Of a DNA stretch of 43,969 nt, positions 15,547 through 23,253 are shown one piece after another. The stretch comes from Planctomycetota bacterium. GTDB lineage: Bacteria; Planctomycetota; Phycisphaerae; SM23-33. The number at the start of each line of letters is the position of its first letter. The stretch's first letter is position 1. The notes beneath the pieces are model-generated. The model had not been told where the DNA came from and ran no database searches. It saw only the letters and a program-made list of their open reading frames with translations. The stretch is taken from the NCBI GenBank assembly GCA_024275995.1, contig JAJRYB010000003.1, positions 1 to 43,969 of the forward strand, in the 5' to 3' direction. The translations under genes and the position numbers were made by a program.

Positions 15547-15699
15547 TCACTCTGTCGGGTGGGTTTCTTCTCCCAATCGTGCGGCGGCCCGCTTTTCCAG
15601 TCGCTTCACGATCCACCAAAGGCGGGCGAGCAACATCGCGCCTCCGACGGCTGAGAGAATCAAAACCACTGTGGACACGATTTGCAGTACCTGGACCAT
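15547..15699 (-). CDS. 50-residue small membrane protein
   Basis: The ATG at 15699 has GGAG six bases upstream and lies 22 bases after the stop of the HflK-like gene. The product has one hydrophobic helix (about 4-26, VLQIVSTVVLILSAVGGAML) followed by RLWWIVKRLEKRAAARL, a basic amphipathic segment, and an acidic end. The sequence is not related to the two 43-residue proteins. By position it belongs to the same operon; it may be an adaptor of the SPFH assembly. Confidence 0.7.
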   Translation of the reverse strand: MVQVLQIVSTVVLILSAVGGAMLLARLWWIVKRLEKRAAARLGEETHPTE

Positions 15700-15721
15700 G
15701 TTGCGCTCCGGGTGCGGCTAT

Positions 15722-16711
15722 CTATCTCTTATCGAGAAACCTCAAGTTCACCTTCTTGCCTTTACCCGAAGAAGCGGTCAGAATGTACTTTCCGACCCGG
15801 GGAAGAATCTTCTCCATCGTTTCCAGATACAGCCGGTATCGGGTGACGTCTTCGGAATACATCTGCAGGTTCTTCTGATACTCTGCCAGCACGGACTCGA
15901 AGTTTTGGGCGTCGCCTTTGGCCCGATTGACGACCTCGGTGCGATATCCCTCTGCCGCACTGACCATTTCCCTGGCCCTTCCCCGAGCTTCCGGAACGAC
16001 GCTGTTGGCAAAGCCCCTGGCCTGGTTGATCGTCTGTTCGCGATCTTCCCTGGCGGTCTGGACGTCCCGGAAGGCGTCGGCTACGTCTGCGGGCGGGACG
16101 ATGGCGCGGATGTTGAACGCCGTAACCTGCAGACCGCTCTCGTAGGTGTCGAGAACCTTCTGGGCTTTCCAAAGGATCTTGGTCTGGGCGCTGATTTTCT
16201 CGGTCGTGAGAATATCGTCCACCCCCATCTGGCCCACAAGTTCAACGAGCGCAGCGCCGATGGCGTTGTGGAGCAGGCGTTCTGCGCTGAAATTGGTCCG
16301 GTAGAGGAACCTGACGGGGTCCTTGATCTTGTAATGGATGATGGCCTCGATGTTGATGATATTCTCGTCACCGGTCAGGAGTTGCAATCTTTCCGGGAGA
16401 AACGCCGGATGTTCGTGCTCCGGCAGAACCATACCGATCTCCGCGCGTCGGACCTTTCCCACGTTGATAATCTCGACACGATCCACGGGCCAGGGAACCC
16501 GGTAATGCGCGCCTTCGCCGATTGTGGCGATGACACGCCCGAATCGCTTGACGATGCCCTGCTGGCCGGGATTGACGATGTAGACACCCGTCAGGAAGTA
16601 CACGACGACCAGCATGCCCACCGCAACGGGTATGAGCACGGCAAGCTTCAAATGACCGAAGGCCTGCTTGATGTCGTCCCAGGAATTTCGTGGCGTCTCG
16701 TTCTCAGTCAT
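15722..16711 (-). CDS. HflK-like SPFH (band 7) protein
   Basis: 329 residues. One N-terminal membrane helix (about 22-44) is followed by an SPFH domain beginning VNPGQQGIVKRFGRVIATIG, then LTGDENIINIEAIIHYKIKDP, the HflK signature. A coiled-coil region follows, with AREDREQTINQARGFANSVV and AREMVSAAEGYRTEVVNRA. HflK and HflC form a large membrane cage around the FtsH protease in other bacteria and modulate turnover of membrane proteins. The ATG overlaps the stop of the HflC-like gene as ATGA. This is the second HflK-type protein of the operon; the other is fused to a transporter domain. No ftsH is in the window. Confidence 0.88.
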   Translation of the reverse strand: MTENETPRNSWDDIKQAFGHLKLAVLIPVAVGMLVVVYFLTGVYIVNPGQQGIVKRFGRVIATIGEGAHYRVPWPVDRVEIINVGKVRRAEIGMVLPEHEHPAFLPERLQLLTGDENIINIEAIIHYKIKDPVRFLYRTNFSAERLLHNAIGAALVELVGQMGVDDILTTEKISAQTKILWKAQKVLDTYESGLQVTAFNIRAIVPPADVADAFRDVQTAREDREQTINQARGFANSVVPEARGRAREMVSAAEGYRTEVVNRAKGDAQNFESVLAEYQKNLQMYSEDVTRYRLYLETMEKILPRVGKYILTASSGKGKKVNLRFLDKR

Positions 16712-17661
16712 TTCTGCACAACTCCTGCCGGGCGGGTCGTCGCGTTTCCGACGCTCGATTTGACCGACGAAGGCATTGGACCCCCGAAGTACTGCAACAA
16801 CTCCGAGTCGGCGGGCAGGACGGCAGTTGTCTTCCCGTCAATGATCTTCTCGTAAGCGGCCAGCGTCCTTATGAAGCGGTAGAAAGTGGGATCTTTCTGA
16901 AAGGCCTCCGCGTAAATGCGGATGGCCTCGGCGTCCCCCTCTCCCTTGATGATCTCGGCTTGCTTGTATGCTTCGGATACGATCGTCTTTTCTTCCTTTC
17001 TTGCCCCGGCGCGAATCTTGGCGGCCTCCTCGCTGCCCTCGGAACGGTACTTTCTGGCCATTTGCTCGCGTTCGGCCTTCATCCGGCGGAAAACGCTCAA
17101 CTTGTTTTTCTCCGGGAAATTCAACGTCCGCATCTCAACGTTGACCGTCTCGATTCCATAGCCTTGAGTCTGCCGGTTGCATCGGTCGGTTATCGCCTCG
17201 AGCATCTTGGGCAGTTTCATGCGGGTCTGGTCCACGTTGACCAGGTCGCTCAGTTCAAACTCCCCGATCGCCACGCCCAGCACCGAGGATACGACGTCCG
17301 ACAGGCGGGCCTCCGCGCCGACCTTGTTCCGGACCGTCTTGAGGAACGTCAGGGGATCCGTAATCTTCCACGAGGCGTAGTAGTCCACGACGATGCTTTT
17401 CTTGTCACGGGTGAGGAACTCGATCTGCCCGGCCTCGTACACCTGGAGACGATTATCGTATCGCTGCACGGTTTGAATCGGGTCGGGGTACTTCCAGTGC
17501 AGGCCCGGCTCGAGAATCGAGCGGACGGGTCTGCCGAACTGCGTTACGATCGCATATTCGGTCGTGTCCACGACGAAGAGGACGAGGTTGCTGATGATCA
17601 GAAGGAACACAAAAGCTCCCACGCCCAAGGTTACCTTCATCCATGTTCTCTTTGCTTCCAT
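16708..17661 (-). CDS. HflC-like SPFH (band 7) protein
   Basis: 317 residues. An N-terminal membrane helix (about 9-31) is followed by VVDTTEYAIVTQFGRPVRSI and LEPGLHWKYPDPIQTVQRYDN, the HflC form of the SPFH domain. Further on are RDKKSIVVDYYASWKITDP and the helical region MKAEREQMARKYRSEGSEEA and KGEGDAEAIRIYAEAFQKDP, which is highly typical of HflC. HflC assembles with HflK into an oligomeric membrane cage. Its ATG has AAGGAG seven bases upstream, 30 bases after the fusion gene, and it is translationally coupled to the next hflK-like gene. Confidence 0.9.
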   Translation of the reverse strand: MEAKRTWMKVTLGVGAFVFLLIISNLVLFVVDTTEYAIVTQFGRPVRSILEPGLHWKYPDPIQTVQRYDNRLQVYEAGQIEFLTRDKKSIVVDYYASWKITDPLTFLKTVRNKVGAEARLSDVVSSVLGVAIGEFELSDLVNVDQTRMKLPKMLEAITDRCNRQTQGYGIETVNVEMRTLNFPEKNKLSVFRRMKAEREQMARKYRSEGSEEAAKIRAGARKEEKTIVSEAYKQAEIIKGEGDAEAIRIYAEAFQKDPTFYRFIRTLAAYEKIIDGKTTAVLPADSELLQYFGGPMPSSVKSSVGNATTRPAGVVQK

Positions 17662-17691
17662 TGCGTGTCTCCTTCACCGCGTCGCGGTGGA

Positions 17692-19266
17692 CTATTTCGA
17701 CTCGAACAGCGTGCCCGCATTCTTTCCAACAAACCAGAGATCGGTGCCGCCGAGTTCGACCCCGCCGCCGAGGAGGATCTTCCGGACACCGGGCAGCACT
17801 TTCTCCATCGCTTCCAGGTAGAGCCTCGTCTCGGTGATCTCGCGAAACCTGCTGTACACGGAGCGTTTCCTGGCAAACCCCCCGGACTCGCCCTCGCTGC
17901 GACGAATCTTCTCCAGTTTGTATCCCTGCGCGTCCAGGACCATCTTGACCGCCTCGCCGCGCGCCCTCGGAACGAGAGCGTTGCGGTAGGAATAGGCCTC
18001 GTTGATGTACGTAACTTTATCCTCGCGCGCACTGGCTACATCCTGGAAGGCTTCGATCACGTCCGCAGGCGGGCGCAGCTCGAGAAACAACACGTCCACC
18101 ACCTCCAGTCCTGTGACATTCTTGTCGAGTTCTCTCTGGAGGGTACGTTTCGTCTCGTCCAGCGCCTCCCTGCGCCCGGTGGTGAGCAGGTCGTCGATGC
18201 GCGTATGTCCGACCATTTTGCGGACGCTAGCCTGCGCCGCCTCTCTTACCAGGGCATCCGGCTGAACGACCTGGAGGAGATACTCGATCGGGGCGGATAC
18301 GCGATAGTGCACGGCGACGTTCACGTCCACCAGATTCTCGTCACCGCTCAGGAGCAGGCGTTTGCCGGTGCTGACCTCCCGGATGGTTGTCGTTTTAATC
18401 AGGTCCACACGCTCCAGGGGGTACGGCAGACGGTAGTGAAGGCCCGGTCCGCGAGAACCGGGAAGAACCTTACCAAGGCGACGCACGACGGCCATTTCGT
18501 CCGGCTGGACGTAATACAGGCCCGACGCCAGGTATCCTGCCACCGCCAGGGTGACAAGGCAAACTGTGACAAGCTTGCCGGGGCCCTTCAGGGAACCATG
18601 CGCGTGATCGCTCGCGATCTCAGCCCGTCCCGAGGCGAGCGCTCGGACATTGGTGACGAGTATTTCAATGGCCGCCAGGAAGATGAATACCACGACAATG
18701 GTGGCTGCAACCTTGTCAAGCCCCACCAGGCCGAAGACGCTTCCAAACAATCCGACCAGCACGGCCGAGGAGCAGAACATGTCCATCCGCGCGTGAAAAC
18801 CGCCAGCCATGAGGCTGGGAGAGCCGGTCTGGCGACCTACGAAGAGCATGTACCGTCCCATGAAGTAGGTAATACAGACGCCCAGCAACGCGCCGATGGC
18901 TGCCGGAGCCGCGTAGGCGATCTCAACCGCCTCGCCGCCCACCGCCTCGGCGAAGAGTTCAAAGCCCATCCAGAAAATGAAGATCGCAACGATGATAGCG
19001 ACGATATTCTCGACGCGCGCGATAAGACCCGCGTAACGCTGGTCCTTCTGCCTGGCTACCACCAGGCCAAGATACACCACGCCGAGCACGAAGACGTCGG
19101 CCAGCGAATGCCATGCGTTGGCCTTCAGCGCCAGGCTGCCGGAGACGGAGGCCAGCAGGAAGCGCAGAAAGATCAGCGCGGTGTTGGCGCCGATACTGAT
19201 CAGTATCGTCTGTTCTTTTCTCTGTGCTGCGTCCTGGAGGTTCGGCATTCCCGTGGGTTCAGTCAT
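17692..19266 (-). CDS. CDF metal-transporter domain fused to HflK-like SPFH domain
   Basis: 524 residues with two parts. Residues about 15-210 are the membrane domain of a cation diffusion facilitator with six predicted helices. H53-x3-D57 (ANAWHSLADVF) lies in helix 2 and H158-x3-D162 (GGFHARMDMF) in helix 5, the four-residue zinc site of Zn-type CDF proteins. The usual cytoplasmic CDF C-terminal domain is absent. Instead, a short His-containing linker (DHAHG, 220-224) leads to another membrane helix (about 231-251) and a complete HflK-like SPFH domain (VQPDEMAVVRRLGKVLPGSR, SGDENLVDVNVAVHYRV and AREDKVTYINEAYSYRNALV). The frame is uninterrupted. The ATG overlaps the preceding PPIase stop as ATGA. 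I infer a zinc-sensing or transporting subunit built into an HflK/HflC-type assembly. Confidence 0.88.
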   Translation of the reverse strand: MTEPTGMPNLQDAAQRKEQTILISIGANTALIFLRFLLASVSGSLALKANAWHSLADVFVLGVVYLGLVVARQKDQRYAGLIARVENIVAIIVAIFIFWMGFELFAEAVGGEAVEIAYAAPAAIGALLGVCITYFMGRYMLFVGRQTGSPSLMAGGFHARMDMFCSSAVLVGLFGSVFGLVGLDKVAATIVVVFIFLAAIEILVTNVRALASGRAEIASDHAHGSLKGPGKLVTVCLVTLAVAGYLASGLYYVQPDEMAVVRRLGKVLPGSRGPGLHYRLPYPLERVDLIKTTTIREVSTGKRLLLSGDENLVDVNVAVHYRVSAPIEYLLQVVQPDALVREAAQASVRKMVGHTRIDDLLTTGRREALDETKRTLQRELDKNVTGLEVVDVLFLELRPPADVIEAFQDVASAREDKVTYINEAYSYRNALVPRARGEAVKMVLDAQGYKLEKIRRSEGESGGFARKRSVYSRFREITETRLYLEAMEKVLPGVRKILLGGGVELGGTDLWFVGKNAGTLFESK

Positions 19267-21224
19267 CGGTAGAGGGCCCTTTCCGCTTCGTGGCGTTTGG
19301 ACTCAATCTGGAGCATCCGGCTGAGGATGAAATCCCGGATGATCAGTTGCGATTTCACCAGCAGCTCGTTCTGAAGCTCGTTCATGCGCTGCTGATGCTT
19401 GAACTGCCTGAGAAAAGCTTCTACGGCGGGCCTGGCCTCTTCGAAGGTCTGCTGGATGCTGGGACGATGCTCACGCAACTTGACAATCCAGAAGTTATTC
19501 GAGAACTCGAAGAAGTCGCTTACCTGCCCGACCTTCAGACCGAATACGTAACGATGAAAACCGTGCTCCATCAACTCGCCGAGATGGCTGCCGCCCTCAT
19601 ATATCCACCGGTCCATTTTACCACCGCGCGTGGCGGTCCAGTCCTCGGAGTATTCCTTGGCTACCTTGGCGAAATCCTCGCCGGCGCCGAGCTTCGCCTG
19701 GGCCTGTTCAATCTTCTTCCGCGCCCGCTTGCGCTCGTCTTCGCTGAAACCGACACCCACCCGGATAACGCTTATCCTGGCCTTGGCCGGCTGCATCAAC
19801 CGCTGCTTCTGCTTCTCGTAAAACGCCCTGGCCTCGGAGTCGCTGATCTCGACCTTCTCGTCTACCTCCTCCTTGTGCAGCATTTGCTGAAGAGCCCGTC
19901 TCTTGAGCTGCTCGATCTCTTTGCGCTGCTGGGTGTCCGTGGCCTTATCATCCGCTTTTTCCATCAGCAGTTCCTTGACGATGAGCTGGTCGAGGATGTT
20001 TTTCCTGGCCTCGAAGCTGGCGAACTGCTTCTGCTCGGCCGCTGTGAGTTCCGAAAACTCCTGCTGGAACTGCTCGACCGTGAACCGCTTGCCGTGGATG
20101 CTGAAAAGGGCCTCGTACCTGTTGAGCTTGAACTTCTCCCGTTCCTTCCGGCGACGGACCGCTGCGCGGACGTCCCCAACGACCGCGGAGAGGGGTTTTT
20201 GTTTCCGGGCCCCACGCTCCAGGATCTTGACGATGTAGTAGAAGCCGCCGTCCCTGAAAATAGAGGTAAACTCGCCCGGGTAGCGACGAAAGACCTCCTC
20301 CTCGAATTTCCTGCTCTTTCGCCCGCGCCGAACGACCTCCGAACTCGCCGTGTTACCGTCGGCAAACTCCACCGCGACCGCGTTGAAGTCTTCTCCTGCG
20401 CGCAGTTTCATAAGGGCCTTCTCCGCCTTCTCCCGGGCAGCCTTCTCGTCGCCGGCGCTTATCCGAAGCGGTAGTACCTGCACAAACTCCGGCGCCACGA
20501 ACTCCTTGCGGTTGGATTCATAATAGGCGCTGATCTCCGCCTCGGTCGGATCGGGAACCTTCAATAGCTCGTAGTTCCGCTCGATCACGGCGTTCGCCTT
20601 GAGCTCCGCGATGTATTTCGGGATGTATTCAGCCTGCTTCTGTGCAACGAGGATGGATTCGATCTCCTTTTCCACTTCGTCGAGCGGACGGTCCTTGTAC
20701 TCGTCCTTTCGCTGCTGGTAGTACCGGCGTATCTCGACCTTGTCCGGTTTCAGTTTGTCGGCGTGCATCTGGCCCGCCAAAGCGCCAAGGTTGATCTCCT
20801 CGACCAGGTGCTTCAGCTTGTGCTTGACGTCCTTGCGACTGGTCATCCCCTTGTCCCTGATCCACCTGTCCACCATTTTCTCCATGACCAGTTGCTGGAG
20901 GAGAGTGCGGTAGGATTCGACGGAGTCAAGAGGGTGAGTTTCGCAGTCCTCTTCCGCTGAACACTTTGAATGATCGTAGGCATGTTTCTCGCAGACGGCA
21001 TGTTTCCCTTGGCGGTGGGTCGCCTCGTTGATGTACCGCCGCAGCTCATTGGCCGTAACCTCGCCGCCGACAAAAGTGGCCACCACATCGTCGCCGATAC
21101 GCTTGGCCATATCGGTCCGTTCGTCCTGCTGGTCCTGTTCCTGCTTGACGGCCAGAAGAACCAGCATCAGGGCGAGAGCCGTGACGCCCACAATGGTTAT
21201 GATGATGCCCAGCTTGCTTGACAT
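19263..21224 (-). CDS. Membrane-anchored parvulin-type PPIase with Cys/His-rich insert (first copy)
   Basis: 653 residues. A membrane anchor (about 6-26, IIITIVGVTALALMLVLLA) is followed by a SurA-N-like region with TFVGGEVTANELRRYINEA. Then comes a cluster H70, H75, C78, H81, H85, C88, C94, H97, a likely metal site. Two parvulin-like regions follow, near 240-350 (VQVLPLRISAGDE...AGEDFNAVAVEFADG) and near 475-590 (ARISVIRVGVG...AGEDFAKVAKEYSEDWTAT RGG). It should act as a prolyl isomerase/chaperone on the outer face of the inner membrane. It shares its architecture and the motif C-E-K-H...C...C-E-T with the product of 13049-15040. The ATG has GAGGAG upstream, and the stop overlaps the fusion gene. 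Confidence 0.82.
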   Translation of the reverse strand: MSSKLGIIITIVGVTALALMLVLLAVKQEQDQQDERTDMAKRIGDDVVATFVGGEVTANELRRYINEATHRQGKHAVCEKHAYDHSKCSAEEDCETHPLDSVESYRTLLQQLVMEKMVDRWIRDKGMTSRKDVKHKLKHLVEEINLGALAGQMHADKLKPDKVEIRRYYQQRKDEYKDRPLDEVEKEIESILVAQKQAEYIPKYIAELKANAVIERNYELLKVPDPTEAEISAYYESNRKEFVAPEFVQVLPLRISAGDEKAAREKAEKALMKLRAGEDFNAVAVEFADGNTASSEVVRRGRKSRKFEEEVFRRYPGEFTSIFRDGGFYYIVKILERGARKQKPLSAVVGDVRAAVRRRKEREKFKLNRYEALFSIHGKRFTVEQFQQEFSELTAAEQKQFASFEARKNILDQLIVKELLMEKADDKATDTQQRKEIEQLKRRALQQMLHKEEVDEKVEISDSEARAFYEKQKQRLMQPAKARISVIRVGVGFSEDERKRARKKIEQAQAKLGAGEDFAKVAKEYSEDWTATRGGKMDRWIYEGGSHLGELMEHGFHRYVFGLKVGQVSDFFEFSNNFWIVKLREHRPSIQQTFEEARPAVEAFLRQFKHQQRMNELQNELLVKSQLIIRDFILSRMLQIESKRHEAERALYR

Positions 21225-21389
21225 TCGACTCCTCTTTTGCTTACTCGGATTTCCGGCGTTTCCTTATGCCCGCAGGCAGAGCGCACCAGTTCCGAACTTC
21301 ACGGCAGCGCCGTACCCGATACTTGCCGTAGCGACAGACATGCCGTTACGTGGTCGCTCTCAAGTGCAGGAAGCCAGCAAGGGGGGAGA

Positions 21390-21809
21390 TCAGACGAGCA
21401 AGACGATGGTGCGGGGGGAATAATCGGACGGGGGCGCCGTCTCGGTAGTGGCGAGCATACTCGATGCGTAAGGATACGGCTGCGCGATCTGCGACGCGAC
21501 GGCCTGGCACGCCTGAAGGTCGTCGCGCACCATCGACGGGCGCGACGGCAGATCCGCCGGAACGCTTACTCCGCCGGTAACGGGTACGTCCAGGCAGCAC
21601 TCGATAAAATCCACCGCAACTGGTCCGGCGGACTCGGAGAGGCACCTTTCACCCGGCGAGGGCGGGCACATTTGATCGCTGGCCTGGGCTACGGACTTCA
21701 GGGCGACGTGCCCATCGGTACCGACGCACAGCAGCACGGGCACACCGCCTCCGAAAGAGGCGGCAACACCCACAACCAGGGTCCATACCATGGCAAGCCG
21801 CTTGAACAT
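21390..21809 (-). CDS. Small exported Cys-containing protein at the head of the SPFH/metal operon
   Basis: 139 residues. An N-terminal signal-like segment (MFKRLAMVWTLVVGVAASFG) is followed by LLCVGTDGHVALKSVAQ, then MCPPSPGERC, then FIECCLDVPVTGG. The 'LCvGtDGHv...' and 'ECClDvP' signatures resemble short exported proteins I associate with metal-efflux operons, but I cannot name the family. It has no good ribosome site; a promoter sits so close that the transcript may be leaderless. It lies 165 bases before the first PPIase gene on the same strand. A metal-binding or metal-handling role is inference. Confidence 0.6.
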   Translation of the reverse strand: MFKRLAMVWTLVVGVAASFGGGVPVLLCVGTDGHVALKSVAQASDQMCPPSPGERCLSESAGPVAVDFIECCLDVPVTGGVSVPADLPSRPSMVRDDLQACQAVASQIAQPYPYASSMLATTETAPPSDYSPRTIVLLV

Positions 21810-21815
21810 ACTCGG

Positions 21816-21845
21816 ATTCTACGACCGGAAGCCCGCAAGGTTCAA
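21816..21845 (-). promoter_or_regulatory. Promoter of the SPFH/metal operon (possibly leaderless start)
   Basis: On the minus strand, TTGAAC (21840-21845), an 18-base spacer, and TAGAAT (21816-21821). The ATG of the small exported protein lies only six bases after the -10, so transcription would start at or next to the start codon. Confidence 0.5.
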
Positions 21846-22052
21846 CTTTTTCTTGAAAACCCGCTGCCGTCGGTGCGCCGGCGTTTCCAAGCCCAAGGGA
21901 CACAGGTCTTGGCGCAATCGGACCTGGAAGTGGCAGATCATGAAGAATATCTGTACCATCCTCGCCGCCATGATGGGTTAGAATGCTGTCGACCGGAGCC
22001 GAACGGATCGGTCCATCGGGGCGTTGGACGAGTAAAGAGGCCTGCGAAAAAA

Positions 22053-23174
22053 ATGGCGAGACGGAAACTGAGCATATCCGACCTGGACCCGCGCATGGCG
22101 CCGCTGGCAGGCGCCGGGGCGCCCGCGATGTGGTTCGAGCCAGACAGGGAACCTTTTCGATTGGCCGGCTTTCCATGGTATCGGCAAGACGGAGTTTTTC
22201 GGCGTTTACCGGTGACCGCCCCGGTGACACTTCCTGAAGCGGTTGATCAGCTCGCCGACAACACAGCGGGCGGCCAGGTCGCATTTCAGTCTGATTCGAC
22301 CCACGTCGCCATTCAGGTGGACCTTGCAGGCATGGCCGACATGAACCACATGCCCTCAACGAGCCAGTGCGGTTTCGACCTCTACGTTGGTCAGCCACAC
22401 CGACAGCGGTTTCACAACGTCGCAAAATACGATCATCATCAGACAAGCTACGAAATACTGCTTTTCGAACATCCGGACAGGGAAATGCGGACCTTCACGC
22501 TGAACTTCCCCCTTTACCAGGGAGTGAAGCGGGTGAGGATCGGGCTGGCGCCGAAGGCCCAAATCGCGCCGCCTCCAGCCTGGGATTCGACCGGTCGCAT
22601 CGTGATCTACGGAACGTCGATCACACAGGGCGCCTGTGCCTCTCGCCCGGGCCTGGCCTATACGAACATCCTGAGCAGAGCTCTCAATACTGAGATCATC
22701 AACCTCGGATTCTCCGGAAACGGTAGAGGCGAGGGTGATATCATCCGCCTTGTCGCCGACGTTCCTGATCCTCGCTTGTTTGTCTTGGACTACGAGGCGA
22801 ACAGCAACTACGACGGGCTGGTGGAAACACTACCTCAGGCCATAAGCATCGTGCGCGACAAGCACAGCCGCGTTCCCATACTGATTGTCTCCCGCATCGC
22901 TTTTGCCGGAGATATAACTCACCCAGACTCTCTCCAGGAGCGCCGTCGCTGCCGGGACATGCAGGCCCAACTGGTGCAGTCCGTGCGGGACAGCGGCGAC
23001 CAACTCACTCACTTTCTCGATGGATCCATCGTCCTCGGGCCGGATGCTGACGAGTGTACGGTAGACGGAGTGCATCCCAACGATATCGGCTTCATGCGCA
23101 TCGCCAGGGGCCTCGAACCCGAAATCAGAAGGATCCTTCGGATGGAGATTCCGGAATGTAGAGGCAGTATATAG
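22053..23174 (+). CDS. SGNH/GDSL-type hydrolase (putative carbohydrate esterase)
   Basis: 373 residues. An N-terminal beta-rich region (about 1-175) is followed by an SGNH domain: IVIYGTSITQG with the nucleophile S189, INLGFSGNGRGEGD with the oxyanion glycine and asparagine, DYEANSN (third block, about 247-252), and TVDGVHPNDIGF with catalytic D338 and H341. These are the four SGNH blocks in order. Enzymes of this two-domain shape deacylate sugars or glycans. There is no signal peptide, so it is probably cytoplasmic. It is preceded by AAAGAGG and followed closely by the ADP-ribosylglycohydrolase-like gene, with which it may share an operon. Confidence 0.85.
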   Translation: MARRKLSISDLDPRMAPLAGAGAPAMWFEPDREPFRLAGFPWYRQDGVFRRLPVTAPVTLPEAVDQLADNTAGGQVAFQSDSTHVAIQVDLAGMADMNHMPSTSQCGFDLYVGQPHRQRFHNVAKYDHHQTSYEILLFEHPDREMRTFTLNFPLYQGVKRVRIGLAPKAQIAPPPAWDSTGRIVIYGTSITQGACASRPGLAYTNILSRALNTEIINLGFSGNGRGEGDIIRLVADVPDPRLFVLDYEANSNYDGLVETLPQAISIVRDKHSRVPILIVSRIAFAGDITHPDSLQERRRCRDMQAQLVQSVRDSGDQLTHFLDGSIVLGPDADECTVDGVHPNDIGFMRIARGLEPEIRRILRMEIPECRGSI

Positions 23175-23253
23175 TCTTCTTCGCGGCGCCGGCCGATGCG
23201 CGTCGGCCCGTACTTTGACAATCAAAGACAATCAAATTTATGGAGCATCATTT

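Noticed and set aside
16690-19272. 860-codon plus-strand frame opposite the SPFH genes
   Set aside because: Low-complexity shadow of the minus-strand fusion and HflC genes; those have clear domains and coupled starts.
21822-21839. Metal-responsive MerR-type operator in the 18-bp promoter spacer
   Set aside because: MerR-type sites have a 19-20 bp spacer with a clear dyad. Here the spacer is 18 and I see no convincing dyad, so metal regulation cannot be claimed from this.
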